NCBI GenBank assembly: GCA_017468395.1
Contig: JAFUIR010000014.1
Span: forward strand, 102,938-166,937
DNA from: Lachnospiraceae bacterium
GTDB lineage: Bacteria > Bacillota > Clostridia > Lachnospirales > Lachnospiraceae
Direction of reading: 5' to 3'
Length of the DNA stretch: 64,000 nt
Shown: piece after piece, positions 43,570 to 52,996 of the stretch
Numbering within the stretch: position 1 is the first letter of the stretch
Layout of the letters: each line of letters begins with the position of its first letter
Notes under the pieces: model-generated
What the model saw: only the letters and a program-made list of their open reading frames with translations
The model's database searches: none
Told to the model about the DNA's origin: nothing
Made by a program: the position numbers and the translations under genes

Positions 43570-44754
43570 ATGAAACTATACATTATGAAACAATCCGCAG
43601 TTGATTATTTAAAAGAGAATATGCGGACTTACTATATTAACTACTATCGCAAGACTGATAACGATTGGATATATGAACTTTTTGATTATGACCCATTCGA
43701 GTTATTTATGGAGGTTCCGGAATTTAAATTGGCTCCATATATGGAGAAAAAGGGTGAAATGGATTTGCAAAATTGTAAGATTATGTATACAAATCTTATG
43801 AGAATAAGCGAATCCCAAGCATCAGATGAGCGTTTATGGGCGGGATTATGTAATAGCACATTTTACAAATATTGTAGAATGAGATGGGATTATCAAAGCA
43901 AGAAGCTAAAAAATCCTGATGCGGATGCAGATGCAATAATTTCAAGATTCTTTTTTAAGGGAACATATAGATCGGGATTCTATAGAAATACGCTAGCAAA
44001 ATGTTGGTGGGTCGGACATGGGACATATCAAGAGATTCATGGAAATAAGTTTGAGCTTTTAGATGCATTAGGTGCAGATGACTTGTCTACTAAAATGACA
44101 GACTTGTTCTATAGTAATACTTTTGCATCGAATCCAACGATAATTAAGGGAATATGTAAAGGGTGGAAGTTATTCACCGATAGGGGAATCAAGTTAACAA
44201 CTAGAGAATATTTTAGACCGGCATTGCAATACATGAATGCTTTAGGTGGAGGTATTCTTTTAGATATGCTTGATGAAGACGAAATAAAAGAAATTTTTGT
44301 TGATTATATATCGCAACTATATAATAAAGACAAAGGTGAAACTGTATTCGTCAAGACGGATGATTCCTATGATGATATTGAGGATGAAGAGGATATCGAA
44401 GTAGAAAATGCAGACATTATTTTTATGCAAGGAAATAATGATGCTGAAGAAGTTGAAGAAAAACCGGTTCAAGAGTTTGGAGTGGGTATTAAGGCAGTAG
44501 GTGCTAGTCAGAAAAAAGACTTAAAGGAAGCACGGATTTTAAATAAAGTAATGGGAAAACCTAAGGAGATTGCATGTGGTTGTTCTGTTATTTTGCACAT
44601 TGTTGAGGATGATAGAGACGTAAAATATGATGTGCCGAAAGAAAAAAATGGTCAAGACTGGTACGCAATCTATAACCAAATGTTGGGTAAAAGTATTGGA
44701 GAAAGCTTTAGAATGAGAATAAAGACATATATTGTAAAGGATATAAGTTGGTAG
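43570..44754 (+). CDS. Unrecognised protein of the DISARM-like operon (394 aa)
   Basis: No family named with confidence. Residues about 1-230 are helical and rich in aromatic residues (YYINYYRKTDNDWIYELF, ARMRWDY-like segments, GFYRNTLAKCWWVGHGTY). A strongly acidic stretch lies at about 258-298 (DDIEDEEDIEVENAD). A C-terminal domain of about 80 residues begins near LNKVMGKPKEIACG. There are no nuclease or ATPase motifs. An 82-base gap with no obvious hairpin separates it from the methylase gene, so a secondary promoter there is possible. Confidence 0.55.
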   Translation: MKLYIMKQSAVDYLKENMRTYYINYYRKTDNDWIYELFDYDPFELFMEVPEFKLAPYMEKKGEMDLQNCKIMYTNLMRISESQASDERLWAGLCNSTFYKYCRMRWDYQSKKLKNPDADADAIISRFFFKGTYRSGFYRNTLAKCWWVGHGTYQEIHGNKFELLDALGADDLSTKMTDLFYSNTFASNPTIIKGICKGWKLFTDRGIKLTTREYFRPALQYMNALGGGILLDMLDEDEIKEIFVDYISQLYNKDKGETVFVKTDDSYDDIEDEEDIEVENADIIFMQGNNDAEEVEEKPVQEFGVGIKAVGASQKKDLKEARILNKVMGKPKEIACGCSVILHIVEDDRDVKYDVPKEKNGQDWYAIYNQMLGKSIGESFRMRIKTYIVKDISW

Positions 44755-44836
44755 GAGGAAATTTATATAAGGCTTTATGGTATGTGGTTATCAAATTTAG
44801 ATTTATTAACATATTAGCAGAAATGGAGACTTTTTA

Positions 44837-45685
44837 ATGGAAGAATTTGAAGAAAAGTTATCTCCTGTCTTTAAGTGGGGAGGAGGTAAGCGACAGCTTT
44901 TAACTGAGATATTGCCTAAGATACCGCCTCATACACGATATTATGAGCCGTTTATTGGAGGTGCAGCTGTCTTATTAGGGTTAAAGCCTGAATATGCGGT
45001 GATTAATGATTTTAACGAAGAATTAGTTAATACATATAAGGTTATTCGGGACAATCCTGAAGAACTAATTCAGTTATTAGAGCAGCATAGAGAGAATAAT
45101 TCAGTGGATTATTTTTATGAGATTAGAGCATGGGATAGAAACCCCGAAACCTATGCTTTATTAAGCAATATCCAAAAGGCTGCTAGAACTTTGTATCTTA
45201 ATAGAACTTGCTTTAATGGACTTTATAGAGTTAATAGCCATGGATTCTTTAATACCCCGTGTGGCAAATATAAAAATCCGGAGATTGTGAATGCTGAACG
45301 TATTCGCGCAATTCATGAGTATTTGTCTTCTAATAGAATTGATATTCGATGTGGAGATTATAAGGAAGCATTAAAATATATTAGACCTGGAGCGTTTGTG
45401 TATTTTGATCCACCGTATATGCCTCCTGAAAACGGAGATGATACATTTACTCAATATACCGTTGATGGATTTGATGAAGAAAGACAGAAGGAATTAAAAG
45501 CAGTTTGTGATAGGCTTACTGCAAAGGGGGTAAAATTCATGCTCTCAAATTCCTGTTGTGGATTTATCAAGGAATTGTACAAGGATTACCATATAGAGAT
45601 TGTACAAGCACGTAGAAATATAAGTGCAGATAGTGGAAAGAGAATCTTAATTGATGAGGTATTAGTAACAAATTACGAAGTATAA
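44837..45685 (+). CDS. Dam/DpnM-type adenine-specific DNA methyltransferase
   Basis: 282 aa. The alpha-class N6-adenine methylase motifs are in order: FKWGGGKRQLL (about 12-22), the AdoMet motif YEPFIGGAAV (about 36-45) and catalytic DPPY in YFDPPYMPPENG (about 192-195). The downstream TQYTVDGFDEE and MLSNSCCGF segments resemble DpnM and Dam, which methylate GATC; that specificity is inferred. In this operon it may mark self DNA for the DrmA/DrmB machinery. No restriction nuclease of the DpnII type is beside it. DISARM systems usually carry a methylase, but the known classes use other types. Confidence 0.88.
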   Translation: MEEFEEKLSPVFKWGGGKRQLLTEILPKIPPHTRYYEPFIGGAAVLLGLKPEYAVINDFNEELVNTYKVIRDNPEELIQLLEQHRENNSVDYFYEIRAWDRNPETYALLSNIQKAARTLYLNRTCFNGLYRVNSHGFFNTPCGKYKNPEIVNAERIRAIHEYLSSNRIDIRCGDYKEALKYIRPGAFVYFDPPYMPPENGDDTFTQYTVDGFDEERQKELKAVCDRLTAKGVKFMLSNSCCGFIKELYKDYHIEIVQARRNISADSGKRILIDEVLVTNYEV

Positions 45686-45701
45686 AAAGTGGAGTGATGT
45701 T

Positions 45702-47672
45702 ATGACACTTAGATTATGGCCAAAGGATTTTGAAAGAAAAGATCATATCACAAAAGAAGAAAAAGCATTGTTGCGTAATGCATCTCAAAAGTTAGAAAGT
45801 GGACATTTTGCAGTGGGAATTGATCCAGTAGGGATGAGTTCTGAAAAAGTGCATATGGGATTTTATATTGCACCGGATAAGGGACTTTTGAGTTTTTCAA
45901 TTTATACGGACAAGCTTAATCCAGCGTTAAAATCGGTATATGACATCCATGTCTCTATGGTTGAAAAGAAGATTCATGAACGTTTGCTGGACTCTAAAAT
46001 GCTTATTGTACGTGATGGGGACCATAAAACTCTAAAATTTCCATATAAACATGTCATCATTTTTGCAAATGAAAAGCCTATGGCATTAAGAGGTGAATAT
46101 ACTGTATTAGCAGATAGTGCCTCTCATATATGTATGCAATTTTTGACACAACTTGGACAAACTAAGAGCTTGCTACGAAAAGAAGAGATAGAGATTGCTG
46201 GAACAACACGGTTACCATATGCATCTGATTTTAAAGCGTTAACTGAGCAAGAATGCAGAGCGATCTTCGAAAGATTAGCACCGGAATATACTGTGGTAAT
46301 GCATGAAAAAGAGAATGTGGAAGTCAAGCAGACCAAGGTAACTTATTCAGAGGAATCCTTCAAGATTACCGGAAAAGAAGAGGAATATAAAACTTTCTTT
46401 TTAGACGAATATCAGGTTGCACAAGTAAATGATATGGGACGTGGGCATAGAGTATTATTGGCAAATCCTGGAGCTGGAAAAAGTGTGTTACTTTTATCGA
46501 AAGCATTTAGATATGGAAGCTTATACAAGGAATCTAAGATTCTTTTAACGTGTTTTAATAATAATCTGGCAGATTCTTACATTTTTAAGAAGAGTCGTGC
46601 CAATTTTGGAGATAATCGAAATCTGTATATAATGACTCTTCATAAATTGGTAAAGAGACTATTTGAAGATTGCCTACATAAACATTGTGATAGCAATATT
46701 GCTACTCCGGAAGAAATTCAAGAATGCCTTGACAAGGTTCGCAATGGAGAAATTAAGATTCGGTTTAAGGCTATTTTTATTGATGAAGTGCAAATATTTG
46801 AGCCAATTTATCTCGAATTATGTTATGCACTTTTAGAAAAGAGCGATGATGCACTGTTTCTTATGGCAGGCGATTTAAATCAGACAGTTCGTTCGCAGAG
46901 TCGTAGAGGAGATGCTCCTTGGAAGAAAATTAACGGAGTAACATTAGACTTTACAGGACGAGTAAAATATATTGAAAAAAATTATCGTAATAGTAAGCAA
47001 ATTGGTGGATATCTGAATCGTATGCTTTGCTATATGAACAAGTATATGGAGCAGTTCAATATGATTAGCACGAAGGAGTTTGCTTACGATACTTTTGAGC
47101 CGGGTGACCATGATGGCATTGCAATGAAAATTACAACGGGAATAGATAGAGCGAAAATACAGTCAGCAGTATTAAATGCGATAAAAGAAATCGTAACTAA
47201 ATATCAGGTGGGATATTCAGAAATTGCAGTTTTGTTCCCATTTAAAGAAAATCCTGCATTAAGCTATTATTTTATGTATTGGTTGACCTCTGCGATGAAT
47301 AGAGAGGATATTCCTTATTCATTGATTACAACACCAACGGGTAGTATAGCTGATAAAAAGGTTATGTATAGCAAAACAAATGGTGTGGTTGTATCAACAA
47401 TCGATTCATCGTTGGGACTTGATTTTAAAGCGGTAATTGTGGCTGGATTATATCCATACAATTATTTTTTTACAGATAGAGGTGCCAAGGTTGAAATTAA
47501 TTCATGGAAGCAAATTGGAGGATTAGGTGCAGAAAGTCAGGAAAAAGTTCAAGTGCAAATTCGAAAGATATACACTGCTTGCTCAAGAGCAAGAGATATT
47601 TTGTATGTGATCAGTGATTTGAAGCCGGGATCACCTATGGAGCAGATTTTGATAGAAGCAAAGGAGAAATAG
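45702..47672 (+). CDS. UvrD-like superfamily 1 helicase of the DISARM-like operon
   Basis: 656 aa. An N-terminal region of about 230 residues without recognised motifs precedes the helicase core: Walker A ANPGAGKSVLLL (about 252-263), motif Ia LTCFNNNLA, Walker B FIDEVQIF (about 358-365), LNQTVR, KNYRNS (motif IV), the STIDSSLGLDFKAVIV segment and C-terminal TACSRARDILYV (motif VI). The DExQ box and YRNS identify the UvrD/DUF2075 group. The start lies 16 bases after the methylase gene with a GGAGTGATG site. It probably translocates on DNA or RNA together with DrmA/B. Confidence 0.8.
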   Translation: MTLRLWPKDFERKDHITKEEKALLRNASQKLESGHFAVGIDPVGMSSEKVHMGFYIAPDKGLLSFSIYTDKLNPALKSVYDIHVSMVEKKIHERLLDSKMLIVRDGDHKTLKFPYKHVIIFANEKPMALRGEYTVLADSASHICMQFLTQLGQTKSLLRKEEIEIAGTTRLPYASDFKALTEQECRAIFERLAPEYTVVMHEKENVEVKQTKVTYSEESFKITGKEEEYKTFFLDEYQVAQVNDMGRGHRVLLANPGAGKSVLLLSKAFRYGSLYKESKILLTCFNNNLADSYIFKKSRANFGDNRNLYIMTLHKLVKRLFEDCLHKHCDSNIATPEEIQECLDKVRNGEIKIRFKAIFIDEVQIFEPIYLELCYALLEKSDDALFLMAGDLNQTVRSQSRRGDAPWKKINGVTLDFTGRVKYIEKNYRNSKQIGGYLNRMLCYMNKYMEQFNMISTKEFAYDTFEPGDHDGIAMKITTGIDRAKIQSAVLNAIKEIVTKYQVGYSEIAVLFPFKENPALSYYFMYWLTSAMNREDIPYSLITTPTGSIADKKVMYSKTNGVVVSTIDSSLGLDFKAVIVAGLYPYNYFFTDRGAKVEINSWKQIGGLGAESQEKVQVQIRKIYTACSRARDILYVISDLKPGSPMEQILIEAKEK

Positions 47673-47673
47673 A

Positions 47674-50600
47674 ATGGCGAATAATTATAATATTCTTGCA
47701 CAGCATATTGTTTCAAAGTATTCGCGTAGGGTGTCGGGAAGTGATATAAGTGGTCACCTGATAGGTGAAGACCCGACTAAGAGAGTAATGGTTGGCATGC
47801 TAGCTGAAAACCGTGTGGACAATTCTTTGTCAGGAGGATATAAAGAGAATACTGAAACACGTTTTGAGAGTGTGCCGTCTATAAGCGTTACATTTGTTGT
47901 AAAGAAAGGCTCTACGGGTTCTCTTCACATTATTCCACAAGGATTACTTTTTTACTCAGTAAGACCAGATTACGATAAAACTGTTGAGTATGTGCTCAAA
48001 ACATACTCGGAGAAAGATAAGCACGTGTACGCAACTATTCAGGAGTTGGCAGGTAATTATGCTGATCAGAAATTGCAACTTCCACAGACTCATAAGGTAA
48101 TAGATATTTCTGAGTTTATGGGAGAGGGAATAGAAATAAGCGGAACAGATTTTAAGACTGGAAAAAGGCATCTTGAAGAAGAAATTAATGCAAAATTGAG
48201 TCTCATTGCAGATGATATCATGGATGAAATTCGTATTATTCCGGATATGAGTATTTCCTTTTTTGATCTTACAGATAAAGCAAGGTTTGAGGCAAAGAGT
48301 GCAGCAAGGGAGGGAGTATCAAACCCCAATTGGAGTATAGATATACTTTGCAGCATTACAGAAGAAGCAGATTCATACAGATTTCTTCTTCAGATGGTGA
48401 ATAATACAGTGGTCGGCGATAATATGGATACAGGGTACATACCTAAGATTTTTAATGCAGGAATAAGAATTGTTGGTGATGAGGGCATTGAATTTCAAGA
48501 TATTGAGCTAGAATATTTTAAGAACAGTTATAAAGAACGTCAGCCAATTTATGCAGTGGCAGAGAATACTTCGGCAAAGTATGAACCGTGCGAGAATGCT
48601 ATTCAAACAGATAATATTCCTATTTATTACCAGAATAGACTTAGAACCAAGGACCAATTTAATCAGTACATTACATTCGAGAACTTGATGCAGGATCCGG
48701 TTGGTAATTTGCGTAAGATTCATACAGAAATGTTGAAGGATTATGCAAAAAGAGAGCAGGAATTTCAAAGCGTTTCTTTTGCGAGTTTACAAGCTAAGCA
48801 GAAATTTCAAAAAGACCTTGATATTTATAAACAAGAAATAGACCGTTTTGAAAGAGGTATTAAGCAGATTGAATTTAAAGATTGGGTGAAAAAAGCGTTT
48901 GTTTATATGAACCAGACCTTTAGCACGCAGGTTGGAAATGGAAGAGTGTATTCGGGATGGAGATTGTTCCAAATTGTATTTATAGTATCACTAATTTGCG
49001 AAATGATTCGAAGTGAGTATAAGGAAGATGCTACACTTGCATTGGCAGATATAGAAGTTGCTAATTTGCTGTATTTTCCAACTGGTGGTGGAAAGACAGA
49101 GGCGTTTCTTGGATGTTGTGTTTTTTCCATGTTCTTTGACCGATTAAGAGGAAAGAAATATGGAATGACAGCATTGCTTAAATATCCATTGAGGTTACTT
49201 GCGGTACAACAGCTTGAACGTGTGCTTGTTGTGGTTATGAAAGCTAATATTGTAAGAGAATCGTCTGAAGAACTTAGAAATACGCCAAGATTTGAAGTTG
49301 GATTTTTTGTGGGAAAGAGCAATACACCTAATAATATTTCAAATAGGGAACCATTAAGTGATAGAGGAGATAATAGTCATGGCTCAAGGGGATTGATACT
49401 AGAGAGCGATGAAGATACTTTGAATGAATATTATCGATTTATTGATACTTGCCCAGTGTGTGGAAAGAAGTCAATTAGTATGAGATTTAATCACGTTAAT
49501 TGGAAATTAGAACATTATTGTACAAATCAGGAATGTAAAATAGACGAGCTTCCACTGCTGATTGTAGATAATGAAATCTATAGATATCTTCCCACCATTG
49601 TTGTTAGTACAATTGATAAGATGGCTATGCTAGGAACAACTAATGAATTCAGGATGCTTTTTGGACAGATTAAGAAATGGTGTCCAGTACACGGATTTAG
49701 TTGCCAATCAAAGTGTCTAGTAGAGAGAGAGGGGTGTAAAGAATCACTAAGAACAGTGAATCTATTAAAGGACCCTATTCCAACGTTGTTTATTCAAGAT
49801 GAGATGCATCTTGTTAAAGAAAGCTTAGGAACATTTGATGCACATTACGAATCTTTTGTAAATTATTATGCAAAGAATTTGGTGCCGGTTGAGCAGAGAA
49901 AACAAATTAGATTTATAGGTGCAACAGCAACAATTTCTATGTATGAAGAGCATATTAGACACCTATATCACATGGCAGGAAGAAGATTCCCTTGCGAGTA
50001 TCCATCTATGACTCGAGGAGGAGATTTTTATTCGTATACAGATGCGGATGATATTACAAGAATTATATTAGGTTATGCACCGTACGGGCGCTCTATTACA
50101 AATGGTATGTGGGAATCTGTGTATATAATGAGGGTTATTTTACATTCCTTGATGATGAATATTGATGATACATATGCAGAATTGCAGAAAGCTGGATTTG
50201 ACGGAAGTGTTAATATTCTTAAAGAGATGTTATATGATTACTGGATCGAACTTGTTTATAATAATCGTAAGCAAGATGCTATGGAATTAGAAAATTCTTT
50301 TAGAAACCAGGCGAACAACTTTTTAGAGGAAAAGGGAATTCCACTTTTTAGTCCTAAACAGATGACTTCTGATGTTGATTTCCAAGAAGTTAGAAAGACT
50401 TTGTTTGATGTACAGGCGAATAGGAAGGAGCTTGATAGCACAAATCTGATTTTGGCAACCAGTACAATTTCACATGGTGTTGATGAGGATTCATTTAATA
50501 TCATGTACTTTTTTGGTATGCCCAATAATAATGCCGAGTATATTCAGGCGTATTCAAGAACTGGACGTAAGTATACGGGTATTGTAATTGATATAATTCG

Positions 50601-51075
50601 CTTGATGAGAGTTCGAGATCGATCATACCTTAAGAATTTTGTGGTATTTCATCAAAATAAAGATGAACTTGTGGAAGGTGTTCCTATCAACAGATGGGCA
50701 AAAAATGCTATTTATAGTACACTTCCGGGTATTCTATCAGCTATTTTAATGCAATATTACACTGTAGAAAATGGATTAGATAATATGTATCGTGCTGTTG
50801 ATTTGAAAAAACTACTGATGGAAGGTAAGGTTCAAGAGCGTGATGTTATTGAGCATTTAACAAGGGCATATGCGTGTAACAGTAACGAAAAATTATCGTT
50901 GGCATATAAGGAAGTGATTGAGGAAGAGGTACATAGAGTTCTTGATGGCATAGCAAATGGTAATTTCCAGAAAGACGAATTTCTTGGTGGAGCAATTGCT
51001 AAGTATACGCATGGAAAGAAACGACCGATGATAAGTCTTCGTGATACAGAAGAACAGATTGAAATAAGGATTTGA
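47674..51075 (+). CDS. drmA: DrmA-like superfamily 2 helicase (DISARM core)
   Basis: 1133 aa. About 430 residues of N-terminal sequence without recognised motifs precede the helicase. Motifs: Walker A FPTGGGKTEAF (about 467-477), a Cys4-type insert CPVCGKK ... CTNQEC (about 595-620), DEAD-box variant QDEMHLV (about 709), GATATIS (motif III), ATSTISHGVDE (motif V) and QAYSRTGRKY (motif VI, about 956-965). DEMH/DELH followed by ESLGTFDAHYE is characteristic of DrmA. In DISARM, DrmA and DrmB form a DNA-loading complex. The start follows the upstream stop by one base, and drmB follows after 11 bases. Confidence 0.85.
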   Translation: MANNYNILAQHIVSKYSRRVSGSDISGHLIGEDPTKRVMVGMLAENRVDNSLSGGYKENTETRFESVPSISVTFVVKKGSTGSLHIIPQGLLFYSVRPDYDKTVEYVLKTYSEKDKHVYATIQELAGNYADQKLQLPQTHKVIDISEFMGEGIEISGTDFKTGKRHLEEEINAKLSLIADDIMDEIRIIPDMSISFFDLTDKARFEAKSAAREGVSNPNWSIDILCSITEEADSYRFLLQMVNNTVVGDNMDTGYIPKIFNAGIRIVGDEGIEFQDIELEYFKNSYKERQPIYAVAENTSAKYEPCENAIQTDNIPIYYQNRLRTKDQFNQYITFENLMQDPVGNLRKIHTEMLKDYAKREQEFQSVSFASLQAKQKFQKDLDIYKQEIDRFERGIKQIEFKDWVKKAFVYMNQTFSTQVGNGRVYSGWRLFQIVFIVSLICEMIRSEYKEDATLALADIEVANLLYFPTGGGKTEAFLGCCVFSMFFDRLRGKKYGMTALLKYPLRLLAVQQLERVLVVVMKANIVRESSEELRNTPRFEVGFFVGKSNTPNNISNREPLSDRGDNSHGSRGLILESDEDTLNEYYRFIDTCPVCGKKSISMRFNHVNWKLEHYCTNQECKIDELPLLIVDNEIYRYLPTIVVSTIDKMAMLGTTNEFRMLFGQIKKWCPVHGFSCQSKCLVEREGCKESLRTVNLLKDPIPTLFIQDEMHLVKESLGTFDAHYESFVNYYAKNLVPVEQRKQIRFIGATATISMYEEHIRHLYHMAGRRFPCEYPSMTRGGDFYSYTDADDITRIILGYAPYGRSITNGMWESVYIMRVILHSLMMNIDDTYAELQKAGFDGSVNILKEMLYDYWIELVYNNRKQDAMELENSFRNQANNFLEEKGIPLFSPKQMTSDVDFQEVRKTLFDVQANRKELDSTNLILATSTISHGVDEDSFNIMYFFGMPNNNAEYIQAYSRTGRKYTGIVIDIIRLMRVRDRSYLKNFVVFHQNKDELVEGVPINRWAKNAIYSTLPGILSAILMQYYTVENGLDNMYRAVDLKKLLMEGKVQERDVIEHLTRAYACNSNEKLSLAYKEVIEEEVHRVLDGIANGNFQKDEFLGGAIAKYTHGKKRPMISLRDTEEQIEIRI

Positions 51076-51086
51076 GGTGAGCGACT

Positions 51087-52994
51087 ATGAAGAGAGGGAA
51101 AAGTCAAGCCGTATATAAGTTTCTGCCGGGCATGTGGGTTTCGGAAAAGAATGATGCTGGCCGTGCAGTTACTGCGGAAATAAACAATTGGAATAATCGC
51201 AAAATGGAGAATATCTATCATAATTTCATAGAAGGTGAGATAAAAAGACAGATTATTTTATTTGGTAAACGTGGAGGAGATATTAATTCATTTAATCTCA
51301 ATGGAGAAAACTGTTTTATGGTTGTTGAGCCAGCGTGCAATGAAGGTATCCCGGATATTATAGGAACAATGTCACCGCTGCTATTTTATTGTAGTTCATG
51401 TCATGCAACTTTTCAAAAACAAAGTGCAGGACAAGTAGATAGTCGTACATGGTGGTGTTCTGCATGCAATAAGCAGTCAATTAAGCAATTACAGATGGTT
51501 TATACATGCGAATGTGGTTATGCTCAGCCGATCAAGAGACCTTTTGTAAAGGGAATATCGGAGCTTTTATATAAGCCGAATGTTAATCCTAACAAAATGT
51601 TTTATAGACAGGGGAATGCTGAGAAAGTTGCTGAGTTTGCAATTTTCTGTCCAAACTGTCAGTCAAGGCTGGTACCAGACAACGCGGAGTCTAGTAGAAA
51701 TTATAAACCATTTTCGCTTAGGCTAATTAATTTAGTTGATAAGAGGAGTGGAGATTTCTTTGAAAAGGGCGAAGAGGCACAAAAAATTGTTATTGCAAAA
51801 TGGTTTGATAAGTTAACACAAGACGAATACGAAGCTATTCTAGATAATGTTGCTTTGGCATTTAGTGATACAATGCGTGATACGGAACAAAGAAAGAAGG
51901 CCGAAGAACAAGCTAGACAATTGATTGCTGCAGGATTTGGAACAGAGGCAGATTTGGAGAAAATGGTAGCTAACTTACTTCAGAATAGTGGTAATGATGT
52001 TGGAGTCGACAAATATGTTTCTGCGTGTGATGACTTGTTTGCAGCTGTAAAAAATGCAAATGAAGAGGTATATAAACAGTGGGTGAGTAGCTATGCATAT
52101 AAGCTTATGCAATACGATACCATAAAGTATGCTCGTCAAGTGTTCTCTCTTGAAGATACCATTGATAAGCAGATGGCATTGGAATTTATAGATGATCCAA
52201 GTGATATTTTTAATATGCATAGGAGGCTTGGAATAGTAAATATGCAGGTTTCATGTGACATTAAAGTTATTAGCTGTACTTACGGATATACTCGTAAAAC
52301 GGCGGATCCGATGATTTCACAGAAACAAAATTCAAAATGTCGTTTAAAGTTGAATGCATACGAAAAGACAAAAGATGGTAATGCAAATCTGGTATACGGG
52401 GCGGAACTAGAAACAGAAGGTATTCTTTTTGAAGTTAGTCAGAGAAAGATTATAGAATGGTTACGCATCAATAATGTAATAACTGAAGAACAGATGCCAG
52501 ATGTTGAAGATGAAATAGCCATAAAGAAGTGGTTTGCTGAAAATGTAAAAGGTGATGTGGTCTCTATGTTTGGCGAAATTGAAGAGTCGGAAAAAATCAC
52601 AAAATATGTATTTGGCCTTCTTCACTCTATGTCACATGCATTTATAAAGACAGCGGGAGAAATCAGTGGATTATCAGGAAACTCACTTACGGAAATTATC
52701 ATTGTTGAAACAGCCAGTATTTTTATATATGCGCAGACTACGCAAGCTGTGCCATTAGGAGCACTTTCTGGAATGGCAGAAAACAATTATGCGCAATTTT
52801 TGAATAAGGTATATTCGGATACGAGAAATTGTGTGTTTGATCCGATTTGTACAGACAGAGATGATACTAGTTGCAGCGCATGTATGATAATACCGGAGAT
52901 TTCATGCAATCATTTTAACAATGAACTTGGAAGAAAATATTTATATACGATTGAAACTATGGACCAACCGCTAACAGGATTTTGGGAGATGTGA
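51087..52994 (+). CDS. drmB: DrmB-like protein with DUF1998 domain (DISARM core)
   Basis: 635 aa. Zinc sites: YCSSCHATF ... WWCSACNKQ and TCECGYAQP (about 100-155), and CPNCQSRLVP (about 191-200). The DUF1998 part is marked by LLHSMSHAFIKTAGEISGL (about 510-528) and ends in a Cys-rich cluster (CVFDPICTDRD ... CSACMIIPEISCNHFN, about 583-613), as in DrmB. DrmB is the obligatory partner of DrmA. The pair is adjacent, in the usual A-B order, and shares base composition with the whole operon. Confidence 0.85.
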   Translation: MKRGKSQAVYKFLPGMWVSEKNDAGRAVTAEINNWNNRKMENIYHNFIEGEIKRQIILFGKRGGDINSFNLNGENCFMVVEPACNEGIPDIIGTMSPLLFYCSSCHATFQKQSAGQVDSRTWWCSACNKQSIKQLQMVYTCECGYAQPIKRPFVKGISELLYKPNVNPNKMFYRQGNAEKVAEFAIFCPNCQSRLVPDNAESSRNYKPFSLRLINLVDKRSGDFFEKGEEAQKIVIAKWFDKLTQDEYEAILDNVALAFSDTMRDTEQRKKAEEQARQLIAAGFGTEADLEKMVANLLQNSGNDVGVDKYVSACDDLFAAVKNANEEVYKQWVSSYAYKLMQYDTIKYARQVFSLEDTIDKQMALEFIDDPSDIFNMHRRLGIVNMQVSCDIKVISCTYGYTRKTADPMISQKQNSKCRLKLNAYEKTKDGNANLVYGAELETEGILFEVSQRKIIEWLRINNVITEEQMPDVEDEIAIKKWFAENVKGDVVSMFGEIEESEKITKYVFGLLHSMSHAFIKTAGEISGLSGNSLTEIIIVETASIFIYAQTTQAVPLGALSGMAENNYAQFLNKVYSDTRNCVFDPICTDRDDTSCSACMIIPEISCNHFNNELGRKYLYTIETMDQPLTGFWEM

Positions 52995-52996
52995 GT

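Noticed and set aside
44837-45685. Stand-alone DpnII-type restriction-modification system
   Set aside because: No matching restriction endonuclease is adjacent; the methylase is embedded in the DrmA/DrmB operon.
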